A DNA stretch of 64,000 bases from Gammaproteobacteria bacterium. Its GTDB lineage: Bacteria; Pseudomonadota; Gammaproteobacteria; Steroidobacterales; JABDLF01. The stretch is taken from contig JABDLF010000058.1 in the NCBI GenBank assembly GCA_013003115.1, forward strand, positions 1 to 64,000. The letters are read 5' to 3'. Made by a program: the position numbers and the translations under genes. Shown piece by piece: positions 44,822 to 55,696 of this stretch (the stretch's first letter is position 1; every line of letters starts with the position of its first letter). The notes below the pieces were generated by a model that did no database searches, was not told the DNA's origin, and worked only from the letters and a program-made list of their open reading frames with translations.

Positions 44822-45994
44822 ATGAAAAAGAATTTTGTTGCTGGTCTGCTACTGGCCGGTGTTGCTTTTGCCGGTATCGCGCAGGCGGCCGATGATGACC
44901 GCTGGTACGTCGCGCCGATGATTTCTGGCATCGACGGCAGCACCAAGCGCAATGTGGATGACGGCCCTGCAGGCGCCTACGTGGCATTTGGCAAGGCTAT
45001 CTCCGATGGTTGGACACTCGAACTGACAGGCTCGGGCATGACCATGGACGGATTTGACCCCAATGATCAGTGGGGATTGGAAATCGACTTCCTGCGCGCA
45101 ATGAAGCTGGACGGCCGTTTTACCCCTTACGCATTGTTTGGCGCGGGCTATCTCAAGACTCAGCGCGAGCTTGGCAAGGATCTCGACACCGGCAATCTCA
45201 TGACCTCGTTCGGCATCGGCGTACTGACACAGCTCAGCCAAAACTCTGACGTGCGGCTGCGCTCGGAAGTCCGCTATCGCAGCGACCTGGGCAGCCCGAC
45301 GCTCAACGACGTCATATTCAACATCGGCGTGCAGGCCCCTATCGGCGCCGCAGCGCCTCCGCCTCCGCCTCCGGCCCCTGCGGACAGCGATGGCGACGGC
45401 GTGCCTGATGATATGGACAAGTGCCCGGGCACCCCACGCGGGTCCCGCGTTGACAGCATGGGCTGTGAGCGTGACAGCGACGGCGACGGTGTAGCCGATG
45501 GCCGTGATCGCTGCCCCGGAACACCTGCTGGCACCAAGGTCGACGCACGCGGCTGTGAACTTGACAGCGACGGCGACGGCGTAGCCAACAGCAAAGACAA
45601 ATGCCCGAACACCAAGGCTGGCGTTCGAGTTGATGTCAACGGCTGCGTGATCAAAGACGTCATCAAGCTGCCTGGTGTCAACTTCGAGCTTAATTCAGCA
45701 CGCCTGACGGAAGGTTCAATTCGTGTTCTTGACGATGCTGCAGCAACGCTTAAGAAGCACTCCGACATTAAGGTCGAGGTAGCCGGTCACACTGACTCAA
45801 CGGGTGACGCTGGTTACAACCAGAGCCTCTCGCAGCGTCGCGCCGAAAGCGTAATGCGCTTCCTCGTGACCAAGGGCGTAGACGCGGGTCGTCTGAACGC
45901 GAAGGGTTATGGAGAATCCAAGCCGATCGCAGACAACGGCACGAAAGACGGACGGAAGATGAACCGCCGTGTAGAGTTGCGCATTCTGGACTGA
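44822..45994 (+). CDS. OprF/OmpA-type outer membrane protein with thrombospondin type 3 repeats
   Basis: This is a 390-residue outer-membrane protein. A signal peptide (about residues 1-22, ending IAQA) precedes an eight-strand-like beta-barrel (about 23-175). A proline-rich hinge (AAPPPPPPAPA) follows, then three calcium-binding thrombospondin type 3 repeats (DSDGDGVPDDMDKCP, DSDGDGVADGRDRCP, DSDGDGVANSKDKCP) and an OmpA peptidoglycan-binding domain (NFELNSARLTEGSIRVLDDAA, VAGHTDSTGDAGYNQSLSQRRAESVMRFL). The order is that of OprF. It has its own promoter and terminator, so it is monocistronic. GAGGA precedes the ATG. Confidence 0.93.
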   Translation: MKKNFVAGLLLAGVAFAGIAQAADDDRWYVAPMISGIDGSTKRNVDDGPAGAYVAFGKAISDGWTLELTGSGMTMDGFDPNDQWGLEIDFLRAMKLDGRFTPYALFGAGYLKTQRELGKDLDTGNLMTSFGIGVLTQLSQNSDVRLRSEVRYRSDLGSPTLNDVIFNIGVQAPIGAAAPPPPPPAPADSDGDGVPDDMDKCPGTPRGSRVDSMGCERDSDGDGVADGRDRCPGTPAGTKVDARGCELDSDGDGVANSKDKCPNTKAGVRVDVNGCVIKDVIKLPGVNFELNSARLTEGSIRVLDDAAATLKKHSDIKVEVAGHTDSTGDAGYNQSLSQRRAESVMRFLVTKGVDAGRLNAKGYGESKPIADNGTKDGRKMNRRVELRILD

Positions 45995-46018
45995 TCGCAG
46001 CTTCTCTTAAGAATAAAG

Positions 46019-46046
46019 GCCCGGCGGTAAAACGCCGGGCTTTTTT
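46019..46046 (+). terminator. Rho-independent terminator of the porin gene
   Basis: GCCCGGCG and CGCCGGGC form a perfect 8-bp stem around a six-base loop (GTAAAA), followed immediately by six T residues. It lies 25 bases after the porin stop codon. Confidence 0.92.
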
Positions 46047-46109
46047 ATGTCCGCAATTACCCTGCTACCTCCGGGTCATCAGGACGCAGCGTCAGATCAA
46101 CAGGGATGG

Positions 46110-47552
46110 TTAAAGGCCGAAGAGACTGCTTATGGATCGCGCGATCTGTCCAGCCCTGCTCATGAAGTCGTCTGCGTCAGAGCTGTGCGCCGACTCCATC
46201 GCGGCCTGGGTCTTCATCACGCGCTTGGCCATTATCTTGCCAAGCTGCTCGGCAATTTCAGGACGAGCGCGAACGATAGGTTCGAATGCTTCGCGTTGAA
46301 GCTGCAGAACATACGCGTCTGTGAGAGCTCTTACCGTTGCGCCCCGCGGCTCGCCGGTGAGAAACGACATTTCCCCGAGTGCCTGACCGGGTTTGATGGT
46401 CCCGATTCTTTCCTCGCGCTGGTTATTAGAATTTGTCGATGCCTCGAGGGTGCCTTCTACAAGAACAAACAGGGAATTGCCCGGCTCGCCCTCCGTTACA
46501 ATGACTTCTCCCGGCTTGAACTCCCTTTCTATCGTGTCTGCCGCGAGAGCGTCGAGTTCACCTTCATTCAGCGCATCAAGCCACGGTATCCGGGCAAGCA
46601 GACGACGTGCGCTGAGGCGCACTTCCCTGCGCCTCGGTCGCTCGCGCGTTAAGAAGATTTCCTGCTGGCCGTATGGAATCGGGATCCCCGCCTGTTGCAG
46701 ATGGTGCAGGACATTGCGCGCCACCACATCAATAGCATTGGCGCGATCAGCGTAGCCGTGCAGAAAAAAGCGCAGCTCATAGCAGACGCCTCGCTCTCCA
46801 AAACTTTTAATCTTCACCGAATGCGGTGCATGCTCAACCAGGCCCTTGCTCGCCAGCATTGCCGCCAGCAAAATGTTCTCTGCGCGCCGCGGATCGGTTG
46901 TGAAATTCAGAATCAATTCCATTGACTCGCGATACTGAGACGTTGGCAAGCTGTAGTTGATGAACTGGCGGCTGGCCAGATTGCTATTGGGGATGATCAC
47001 AACTTTGTTTGATTGGGTGACCAGTCGCGTTGAGCGCCAGTTGAGCTCGGTCACGCGCCCGACGAGCCCGGGCTCAAGCTCCAGATAGTCCCCGATTCGA
47101 TAGGGACGCTCGGTGTTCATGGCGATGCCAGAGAAAAAATCGGCGATCATTTCCCTGATAGCAAAACCAATGATGATCGTCACAACGCCGGACGTCGCAA
47201 TGAGTCCCGTTACCGGGCGATCAAAGACGTAGCGGACCATACCAAAAACGGTCAGCACAAAGACGATGGCGCCAACGCTGTTGGCCAGAATTCGCGGTGC
47301 CGGGGAACCGCCACGCCCGCCCATGATCGGGTTGAGCAACAGGCTGTTAATCAGCCGGGTCGTCAGCCACGCACCCGACAGCCAGATCAGCGAGCGAAGA
47401 AAATAAACCAGGACTTTCGCCGAGTTAACGCCCAGCTCGGCTGCAAGCGGTTCGACAAACCTGTCCGAATAAGCGTTGACAACCAGCACCAGCGTAAACA
47501 GCAGCAGTGGCGGTGCGAGTTGGCTCAATAATGAAGAAGCGCGTTCAGGCAA
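46110..47552 (-). CDS. Mechanosensitive channel MscS fused to a cyclic-nucleotide-binding domain
   Basis: This is a 480-residue inner-membrane channel. Membrane helices lie at about 12-28, 46-72 and 88-110, and the pore helix region is about 115-145 (GLIATSGVVTIIIGFAIREMIADFFSGI). The MscS beta domain follows (YRIGDYLELEPGLVGRVTELNWRSTRLVTQSNKVVIIPNS), then a C-terminal cyclic-nucleotide-binding domain (about 320-450). The phosphate cassette reads GEMSFLTGEPRGATV, with Gly393-Glu394 and Arg403 that hold the nucleotide phosphate, so cAMP or cGMP binding is likely. Channels of this layout are called bCNG, and some have lost mechanosensitivity. The start is TTG. With the CRP-type regulator in the window, this is a second candidate cyclic-nucleotide target. 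Confidence 0.9.
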   Translation of the reverse strand: MPERASSLLSQLAPPLLLFTLVLVVNAYSDRFVEPLAAELGVNSAKVLVYFLRSLIWLSGAWLTTRLINSLLLNPIMGGRGGSPAPRILANSVGAIVFVLTVFGMVRYVFDRPVTGLIATSGVVTIIIGFAIREMIADFFSGIAMNTERPYRIGDYLELEPGLVGRVTELNWRSTRLVTQSNKVVIIPNSNLASRQFINYSLPTSQYRESMELILNFTTDPRRAENILLAAMLASKGLVEHAPHSVKIKSFGERGVCYELRFFLHGYADRANAIDVVARNVLHHLQQAGIPIPYGQQEIFLTRERPRRREVRLSARRLLARIPWLDALNEGELDALAADTIEREFKPGEVIVTEGEPGNSLFVLVEGTLEASTNSNNQREERIGTIKPGQALGEMSFLTGEPRGATVRALTDAYVLQLQREAFEPIVRARPEIAEQLGKIMAKRVMKTQAAMESAHSSDADDFMSRAGQIARSISSLFGL

Positions 47553-47627
47553 AATAGTGACCGCTCAAATGCCCCGTCGGGGATGCGCATACGGTGTCAT
47601 AACCACCGCAGCGGCGCAAGCAGTTAC

Positions 47628-49694
47628 CTACCACATTTCGGTGAGCTTGCTGCCAACGTCCAGCACCTTGTCACCTGAAGTTGCTTGCTCGCTTTGCTCG
47701 CCCGCGACCGGCCAGCTAAGGCGCTCACAGCAGGCCAGAACTGCATCGTCCATAAAGCGGCTGCGAGCACCGTAGACGTGGCCATCACCGTGACGCGCCT
47801 GCTGCGGTACGTAATATCGTAGCGGTGCCAAAAGATGCAGATCTTTTTTCGCCCTTGTCATTGCGACATACAGCAGGCGGCGCTCCTCTTCGATAAGCTC
47901 GGCATCACCGGTGGCGAACTCTGACGGGAAATTTCCATCAGCTACGTTCAGCACGAAAACCGAGTCCCATTCCTGGCCTTTCGCTGAGTGCACCGTCGAC
48001 AGCACCAGGTAGTCGTCATCAAGCAGCGGCGAACCCGCCAGGTCGCCGGCAGCAGCCGGTGGATCGAGGGTAAGCTCGGTCAGAAACCGCTCCCGGCTGG
48101 CGAACTGACCGGCAATTTGCTGTAGCTGATCGATGTCGCCCGCGCGAGCCTGAGCAGAGTCATACAGAACCTCTATCTGTGGTCGGTACCAGCTGGCCGC
48201 CAGATCCATGCTCTCTGGCCAGCTGTCCGCTTTTGCAGCAAGCTGGAACATGAGAGCCGCCAGCGCAAACCATTCGTCGCGGGCGCCCGCCGGCGCTCTG
48301 AACTGCGAAAGCGCATCAACTTGCCAATGGGCTGCACCGAGAAACTCATGGGCTCTTGCGGCGGTGCGCGGCCCACAGCCACTTATGAGCTGCACAACAC
48401 GAAACATTGCCATTCGGTCGCGCGGATTCTCGGCCCACCGAAGCAGCGCCAGCAGATCCTTGACGTGCGCGGCTTCGAGGAACTTGAGCCCACCATATTT
48501 CACGTATGGAATGTTGGCGCGCATCAGCTCAAGCTCAAGCCGGTCGCTGTGATGTGCGCTGCGGAACAAGACGGCTTGTTGCCGCAGCAGCTGGCCCCTT
48601 TCGCGGGCCTCGATCACGGCGCTCATAACATAGTCGGCCTGTGCCTCGTCATCGGCAACGGTGGCATAGCGCGGCCGGGCGCCACCGCTGCGCACCGCTC
48701 TCAGTTTTTTGTCGTATTGCCGACTGCCGGACGCCATCAGCGCGTTCGCGGTATCGAGCACCGGCTGAACCGAACGATAGTTTTCCTCCAGTGAAACGAC
48801 CGTGGCGGGCGGGTCGAACTGCGCCGGAAACGCCAGAATGTTTTCGACGCTGGCCGCACGAAAAGAATAGATGGACTGGGCATCGTCACCAACGACTGTA
48901 AGGCCTGAACCGTCAGGCCGGATACGCAGAAGAATCTCTGCCTGCAGCCGATTGGTATCCTGGTACTCGTCAACAAGGATGTGATCGAAGCGCTCGCTGA
49001 TCGAGCCGGCAAGCGCCGCGTCGTTCATCAATAGTCGCCAGCAAAGCAGCAGGTCGTCATAGTCGAGAACGTTGGCGGACTGCTTGGCCGCCACATATCC
49101 GCGAAACAAGCTGCGCAGCTCGGCTGACCATTCAGCACACCAGGGAAAACTCTTTTCCAGAACGTCCTCGAGCTCGCCCCGCGTATTAACGGTTCTTGAA
49201 TAGATATCAGAGCAACAGTTTTTTTTGGGGAAGCGACGCCGCCCCCTCGCCAACCGGAGATCCTGCCGAATCATGTCCATGAGATCGGCGGAGTCTGATC
49301 GATCCATCACCGTGAAATCCGCGTGCAGCCCAATGCGGCGGGCGTACTGCCTGAGAAGCCGATTGGCTATGGAGTGAAAGGTGCCACTCCAGCTGAGCCT
49401 GTGATTGCCGGGCACAACGGTTGCGGCAATCCGGACCGCCCGGCGAGTCATCTCCCGGGCAGCGCGCCTTGAAAACGTGAGCAGCAGTATGCGGTCAGGG
49501 TGAACGCCGCAGGCCAGCAGGTGGGCGACCCGGTAGGCGAGCGTGTTGGTTTTGCCGGTGCCCGCTCCCGCAATAATCAGGATGGGACCTGCTGCCGACG
49601 GCGAGTCGGGCTCGACGCCACAGGAGGCCGCAAGCCGCTGATTCGCATTCAGCGGTGCCAGATAGTCAGCGGCGGCCTTGTTACCGGAGAGCAT
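47628..49694 (-). CDS. UvrD/REP-family DNA helicase
   Basis: This is a 688-residue superfamily 1A helicase. Motif Ia (LLLTFSRRAAREMTRRA), Walker A (IAGAGTGKTNTLAYRV), Walker B (DHILVDEYQDTN), motif III (VVGDDAQSIYSFRAA), motif IV (LEENYRS), motif V (LSTVHSAKGQEWDSVFVLN) and motif VI (RRLLYVAMTRAKKDL) are all present. It unwinds DNA 3' to 5'. It resembles UvrD/PcrA/Rep but is not assignable to one. The ATG at 49692-49694 has no ribosome site. A TATATT element ends only nine bases before the ATG, so the transcript may be nearly leaderless. The frame extends 58 codons upstream without conserved sequence. Confidence 0.9.
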   Translation of the reverse strand: MLSGNKAAADYLAPLNANQRLAASCGVEPDSPSAAGPILIIAGAGTGKTNTLAYRVAHLLACGVHPDRILLLTFSRRAAREMTRRAVRIAATVVPGNHRLSWSGTFHSIANRLLRQYARRIGLHADFTVMDRSDSADLMDMIRQDLRLARGRRRFPKKNCCSDIYSRTVNTRGELEDVLEKSFPWCAEWSAELRSLFRGYVAAKQSANVLDYDDLLLCWRLLMNDAALAGSISERFDHILVDEYQDTNRLQAEILLRIRPDGSGLTVVGDDAQSIYSFRAASVENILAFPAQFDPPATVVSLEENYRSVQPVLDTANALMASGSRQYDKKLRAVRSGGARPRYATVADDEAQADYVMSAVIEARERGQLLRQQAVLFRSAHHSDRLELELMRANIPYVKYGGLKFLEAAHVKDLLALLRWAENPRDRMAMFRVVQLISGCGPRTAARAHEFLGAAHWQVDALSQFRAPAGARDEWFALAALMFQLAAKADSWPESMDLAASWYRPQIEVLYDSAQARAGDIDQLQQIAGQFASRERFLTELTLDPPAAAGDLAGSPLLDDDYLVLSTVHSAKGQEWDSVFVLNVADGNFPSEFATGDAELIEEERRLLYVAMTRAKKDLHLLAPLRYYVPQQARHGDGHVYGARSRFMDDAVLACCERLSWPVAGEQSEQATSGDKVLDVGSKLTEMW

Positions 49695-49703
49695 GATACT
49701 GTG

Positions 49704-49735
49704 AATATATACAATATTATGTATGCCTGTACAGG
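49704..49735 (-). promoter_or_regulatory. Promoter-like element with CCTGTACAGG palindrome before the helicase gene
   Basis: On the minus strand, TGTACA and TATATT (49709 to 49704) are separated by 18 bases. The -35-like hexamer sits inside the perfect ten-base palindrome CCTGTACAGG (49726-49735), so a dimeric repressor could cover it. The -10 ends nine bases from the helicase ATG. Confidence 0.45.
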
Positions 49736-49806
49736 TTTCGGCCACGCAGGTTTCCATTAGCCGTTTCCGGTATGTTAGGCGACCTTGCCGCCGCGTGGAG
49801 CGAGTC

Positions 49807-51060
49807 TTGGTCCCGGAAAATCCAGTAATAACCAACGATGCCGTGCTGCTGGGCCTGCTCATGCTCACTCTCGGGGCCGTTTTTACGATTTACAGCAGCA
49901 ATCGACCGGCTGTGCAGAAATTCTGCAAGTTCGTCCCAGCCCTGCTGCTTTGCTATTTCATCCCCTCTCTTTACAACAGCTTTAACCTCATCGACGCGGA
50001 GAACTCCAAGCTCTACTTCGTCGCGTCCCGCTATCTTTTGCCGGCCTGCCTGGTGCTTCTCACCCTCAGTATTGACCTGCCCTCTGTGCTCAAACTCGGC
50101 TACAAAGCGATAGTGATGTTCCTCACCGGGACCGTTGGCATTCTCATCGGCGGGCCCCTCGCTATCCTGGCGGTCAGCGCCATCAGCCCTGAAATTGTTG
50201 GTGGTAGCGGACCCGATGCGGTGTGGAGAGGATTGACCACCGTTGCCGGCTCATGGATCGGGGGCGGTGCCAATCAGGCAGCGATGAAGGAAGTTTTTGA
50301 TGTCAGCGACGCTTTGTTTTCTCAAATGGTTGCGGTTGATGTGATCTGGGCGAACATCTGGCTGGCTCTGCTCCTGCTCGCTGCCGGACAGGCCGCGCGA
50401 ATCGACGCCTGGATGCGCGCGGATACGCGCGCCATCGAGGATCTCAAACGGCGGGTCGAAGCTTTTCATGATGAACACGCGAAGCTCCTCGATTTTCCTG
50501 ACCTCATCAAAATGTGCGCGCTGGCATTCGGCATAACTGGCCTGGCACACGCGCTGGCAGGTGCCATCGTGCCGTGGATAAGAGATGCAGCGCCGGTCCT
50601 TGAAAGGCTCAGCCTCACCAGCGAATTCTTCTGGATTGTGGTTATTTCGACCACCGGCGGTCTTGTGCTTTCTTTCACGCGCGCGCGGCAACTGGAGGGT
50701 GCGGGCGCATCCACCGTTGGCTCCGGGTTCCTCTACGTCCTCATTGCAACCATCGGAATGAAAATGGACGTTATGGCGATCTTCGACAATCCCGGCCTGT
50801 TTCTGGTTGGCGGAATCTGGATCGGCATCCACGCCGCGGCACTTTTATTAATGGCAAGACTGCTTCGCGCGCCGGTCTTTTACCTTGCAGTGGGCAGTCA
50901 GGCTAACGTGGGTGGCGCCGCTTCGGCGCCCGTGGTTGCCAGCGCCTTTCACCCCTCGCTGGCACCGGTTGGCGTGCTTCTCGCGGTCCTCGGATACGCG
51001 ATTGGCACCTATGCCGCATGGATCTGTGGTCAACTGATGCGGCTGGCCGCACCCGCCTAA
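49807..51060 (+). CDS. DUF819 family membrane protein
   Basis: This is a 417-residue protein with about ten membrane helices. ITNDAVLLGLLMLTLGAVFTIYS at the start, PALLLCYFIPSLYNSF, WRGLTTVAGSWIGGGANQAAMKEVF and AVGSQANVGGAASAPVVASAFHPSLAPVGVLLAVLGYAIGTY are characteristic of DUF819 (YjcL-like), which resembles anion transporters. The substrate is unknown. The start is uncertain: a TTG at 49807 has GGAG six bases upstream and leaves the family-typical N-terminus, while the frame is open back to 49723. The helicase gene is divergent. Confidence 0.82.
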   Translation: MVPENPVITNDAVLLGLLMLTLGAVFTIYSSNRPAVQKFCKFVPALLLCYFIPSLYNSFNLIDAENSKLYFVASRYLLPACLVLLTLSIDLPSVLKLGYKAIVMFLTGTVGILIGGPLAILAVSAISPEIVGGSGPDAVWRGLTTVAGSWIGGGANQAAMKEVFDVSDALFSQMVAVDVIWANIWLALLLLAAGQAARIDAWMRADTRAIEDLKRRVEAFHDEHAKLLDFPDLIKMCALAFGITGLAHALAGAIVPWIRDAAPVLERLSLTSEFFWIVVISTTGGLVLSFTRARQLEGAGASTVGSGFLYVLIATIGMKMDVMAIFDNPGLFLVGGIWIGIHAAALLLMARLLRAPVFYLAVGSQANVGGAASAPVVASAFHPSLAPVGVLLAVLGYAIGTYAAWICGQLMRLAAPA

Positions 51061-51088
51061 AAAACAGGCCGGACCCGAAGGCCCGGCC
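51059..51088 (-). terminator. Terminator with cUUCGg loop, minus strand
   Basis: Read on the minus strand, GGCCGGGCC-TTCG-GGTCCGGCC forms a strong hairpin closed by a UUCG tetraloop and is followed by TG and six T residues. It lies about 150 bases beyond the response-regulator stop codon and overlaps the end of the DUF819 gene. It may also protect the 3' end of the convergent transcript. Confidence 0.8.
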
Positions 51089-51236
51089 AAATAAGATCAG
51101 AAACGCCTTTCCCTGGCATACGGGGGGTGCCGCCACGTCCCTGTGACGGGCGCTTTTGATAATGGCGGCAAGTAACGCCGGCCACCATACGTGTTGGCAC
51201 GTACCTGATCGTCTACAAAAGCAAACAACATAAAAA

Positions 51237-51872
51237 TCAACTGTTTGGGGGCGCGCCTATTTCGTGAACACCACAGCGAACCGCCATGGCCACCAGCTCC
51301 GGCAGTGATTGCGCTGACATCTTCTCCATCATTCGTGTTCGATGCAGCTCTACGGTGCGATAGCTGATTTCGAGAAGCCTGGCGATTTCCTTATTCTGAC
51401 GACCCGCAACCACGTGCAAAAGCACCTCGCGCTCCCGTGGCGTCAGGCGGTCAAAGCGCTGCAACAGCTTCTTGCGCTCCTGCTCACTCGCCCGACGGCG
51501 ATGAGAAATCTCCAACGCTTCCTGCACACGCCGAAGCAGCGTCTCACGCGAAAATGGCTTCTCAAGAAAATCCAGTGCACCGCCCTTGATGGCGCGTACT
51601 GAAACGGGAACATCTCCGTGCCCGGAAACAAACACGACGGGCACTTTCGATTTGACAGAATTCAAATGCTCCTGCAGCTCCAGCCCGCTCTTCCCCGGCA
51701 TGCGTATATCCAGAATCAGGCATGCCGTTTCTTCTGGCACATACTCTTCGAGAAACTCTTCCGCCGTCGCAAACGCCTTTACGGGATAACCGGCGGTGTT
51801 CAGCATCATCAGCATTGAATCGCGCACGGCGCGATCATCATCGACTACGCAAACAAAGCGAGTATCAGGCAT
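51237..51872 (-). CDS. FixJ/NarL-type response regulator
   Basis: This is a 211-residue transcription factor. The receiver domain (1 to about 120) has the acidic VVDDD pocket, phospho-acceptor Asp55 in LILDIRMPG, Thr/Ser-type switch residue in VFVSGHGD, and Lys in LEKPF. The C-terminal LuxR-type helix-turn-helix is LTPREREVLLHVVAGRQNKEIARLLEISYRTVELHRTRMMEKM. It overlaps the preceding histidine kinase gene by eight bases and is its evident partner. The target genes are not identified. Confidence 0.94.
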   Translation of the reverse strand: MPDTRFVCVVDDDRAVRDSMLMMLNTAGYPVKAFATAEEFLEEYVPEETACLILDIRMPGKSGLELQEHLNSVKSKVPVVFVSGHGDVPVSVRAIKGGALDFLEKPFSRETLLRRVQEALEISHRRRASEQERKKLLQRFDRLTPREREVLLHVVAGRQNKEIARLLEISYRTVELHRTRMMEKMSAQSLPELVAMAVRCGVHEIGAPPNS

Positions 51873-53535
51873 CCGCAGTGCCCTCTGCCAGCGGAAGTCT
51901 GATTTCGAAACATGCGCCGCTGCCCGTATTTTTAACCGCGCTTAGCGAGCCTCCATGAGCTTCGAGAATTGAACGGCTGATCGACAACCCCAGACCCATT
52001 CCATAGGGCTTGCTGGTTTCGAAAGGCTCAAAAATCGATGCTGCTGAGTCAGGCTTCAGGCCTGGCCCGGTATCGGCCACGCTGATTTCGACGCTATGCG
52101 CACCCGGGCTGGCTGCACGTATGGTAATCAGACGCTCATCGGAGTGCTCGTTGTCTTCGATTGCTTCAATCGCGTTGCGCAACAAGTTAAACAGCACCTG
52201 CTGAATCTGGATTCGACAGACTTCGATAGCCGGTAAACGTTCGGCGCACTCGTCTGCAATGCGGATTTTGCGGGCGCGCGCATCGTGCGCCACCAGCCCT
52301 ACCGTTTCCTCGATCAGCTGCTTCAGGTCTACGACGGTCCGGGTTGTGTCGCCCTTGCGAACAAACTCGCGTAGCCTGCGAATTATCTCGCCTGCCCGCT
52401 GCGCCTGCGCGGCCGCACCACGAAGGGCACGCTCCAGAATTTCGTCATCGCGTGCGTCCGCGAATAACTCTGAGATGCCGGTTTCACAGTAGTTGCTAAT
52501 GGCGGCCAGCGGTTGGTTGATCTCGTGCGCGACGCTGGACGCCATTTCACCCATGGCGACAAGGCGTGCCTCATGTGCGATGTTGTCGCGCTTGGCGCGC
52601 CCGGCTATCGCCGCTTCGCGCCTCTCGATGGCCAGTCCAAACAGGCTGGCAACTGTTCTTAGCGCCTCGGTCTCGGCAACCCCCCAGTCCCGCGGACCGC
52701 TGCACTCATCGAATCCCATGCAACCCCACCACTTGCTGCCGGTAAAAATCGGCACCACCGCTATCGCAGCAATAGACTGGGACTCAAGCAGATCGCGCTC
52801 CGACGCGGGAAAGTCCCTGACCTGGCCCGCAACGAGACGACCGCGGCTCAGCAGTTTCAGCCAGCGACCGTAACCTGCCTGCTCCATTGGGAGATCCTGC
52901 AGTTCCTCGTTGTCAATCTGGGGTTCTATTTCAGGCGCCACCCACTCGAAGCGCTGGCTGAAAAGCAGCGACTCCTCGCTGTCATAATGCGCCTCAAATA
53001 TGTAGACGCGACTGACGCCGGTAGCCTCGCCCAGGTCTCTCAAAAGCTGGTTGCAGCTGTCGTCCCAGTCATCGTCCGCGAGATAGCGCGCTGCCGCAGT
53101 GCTGATGGTTTGCAAAATGGCATCGCGGCTTACCATCGCATCCTCTTGCTCGCTCTCTCTGCGAATATCCCGCAGCGCGATGACTGCCAGCTGACCCCCT
53201 TCAGACTGCCACAGCCGCCCAAACAACACGCGCGAGCTTATCCTCGGATCTGTGCCTTCGAATACCGGATCAAGCCGCATAGAATTTTTTTTCTGCAATG
53301 TGGAAAAAAATGCCGGCCAGTCTGCAACCCGAGGATCGACGTTTCTCACGTGCCGGCCAATGAGCTTTTCGCGCGGGCGGCTCAGCACGTTAGCTGCGCT
53401 CAGGTTAGTACCGACAATACGGCCTTCGGGGCTTACGCAATATACGGGATACTCGCAGAGGTCCAGAACCGAGCACAGCTGCGTGATCTCCCCGCCCACT
53501 GCTTTTTCTGATGTGGAATTCTCTTGCTCGGCCAA
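51865..53535 (-). CDS. PAS-GAF sensor histidine kinase (FixL-like)
   Basis: This is a 556-residue cytoplasmic kinase with no membrane segment. A PAS domain (about 15-110), a GAF domain (about 130-310) and a HisKA domain (phospho-acceptor His337 in SSVAHEINQPLAAI) are followed by the ATP-binding domain. That domain has QVLFNLLRNAIEAIEDN as N box, VADTGPGLKP as G1 and YGMGLGLSISRSILEAHGGSLS as G2. HEINQPL is typical of kinases paired with FixJ-type regulators. The TTG start at 53533-53535 follows GGGGGG; the frame is open 20 codons further. The GAF ligand is unknown. It transcribes into the response regulator with an eight-base overlap. Confidence 0.92.
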   Translation of the reverse strand: MAEQENSTSEKAVGGEITQLCSVLDLCEYPVYCVSPEGRIVGTNLSAANVLSRPREKLIGRHVRNVDPRVADWPAFFSTLQKKNSMRLDPVFEGTDPRISSRVLFGRLWQSEGGQLAVIALRDIRRESEQEDAMVSRDAILQTISTAAARYLADDDWDDSCNQLLRDLGEATGVSRVYIFEAHYDSEESLLFSQRFEWVAPEIEPQIDNEELQDLPMEQAGYGRWLKLLSRGRLVAGQVRDFPASERDLLESQSIAAIAVVPIFTGSKWWGCMGFDECSGPRDWGVAETEALRTVASLFGLAIERREAAIAGRAKRDNIAHEARLVAMGEMASSVAHEINQPLAAISNYCETGISELFADARDDEILERALRGAAAQAQRAGEIIRRLREFVRKGDTTRTVVDLKQLIEETVGLVAHDARARKIRIADECAERLPAIEVCRIQIQQVLFNLLRNAIEAIEDNEHSDERLITIRAASPGAHSVEISVADTGPGLKPDSAASIFEPFETSKPYGMGLGLSISRSILEAHGGSLSAVKNTGSGACFEIRLPLAEGTADA

Positions 53536-53608
53536 AATACCCCCCGGGAATTTTTCACGATGATAACAGCAGGCTCCCTGCCTCGCCCGGCACACGCTTC
53601 ATAAAACG

Positions 53609-53637
53609 AAAAACCCCCGCCGCGGACGCGGCGAGGG
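53609..53637 (-). terminator. Terminator of groESL
   Basis: On the minus strand CCCTCGCCGC and GCGGCGGGGG form a ten-base stem with one T-G pair around GTCC, followed by TTTTT. It lies about 32 bases after the groEL stop codon. Confidence 0.88.
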
Positions 53638-53668
53638 TCTTGTTTTGCAATTGCAGGTTGCCGGCGGA

Positions 53669-55315
<1,647 letters not shown>

Positions 55316-55340
55316 TTAACTTGAATGATATTCGCGCTGA

Positions 55341-55631
55341 TCAGGCATCAATAACTGCCATGACGTCGTCTTCGCGCATCACCAGATATTCTTCACCATC
55401 GATTTTGACCTCGGTGCCCGAATACTTCCCGAACAGGATCTTGTCACCGTTCTTGATATCCAGCGGCCGAACTTCGCCGCCCTCGAGCAGCTTGCCCTTG
55501 CCAACGGCAACCACCTCGCCGCGTATCGGTTTTTCAGTTGCGGTATCGGGAATCACTATGCCGCCGGCTGAAGTGGTCTCAGCTTCTAGTCTTTTAACCA
55601 GCACCCGGTCGTGCAACGGACGAATCTTCAT
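55341..55631 (-). CDS. groES: 10 kDa co-chaperonin GroES
   Basis: This is a 96-residue heptameric lid of Gro[37 protein letters not shown] contains the mobile loop, and [33 protein letters not shown] is the family C-terminus. The ATG at 55629-55631 follows AGGAGG by seven bases. A sigma-70-type element lies upstream. No CIRCE inverted repeat is visible. Confidence 0.98.
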   Translation of the reverse strand: MKIRPLHDRVLVKRLEAETTSAGGIVIPDTATEKPIRGEVVAVGKGKLLEGGEVRPLDIKNGDKILFGKYSGTEVKIDGEEYLVMREDDVMAVIDA

Positions 55632-55666
55632 GGAATCTCCTCCTGGCAAAATTGTCAACTATCTGA

Positions 55667-55696
55667 AATATCGACTTTTTTTCGCCACCTAGTCAA
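55667..55696 (-). promoter_or_regulatory. Promoter of groESL
   Basis: On the minus strand TTGACT (55696 to 55691) and GATATT (55672 to 55667) are 18 bases apart, about 35 bases before the groES ATG. I see neither the TTAGCACTC-N9-GAGTGCTAA CIRCE element nor a clear CCCCAT-type sigma-32 -10. Confidence 0.5.
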
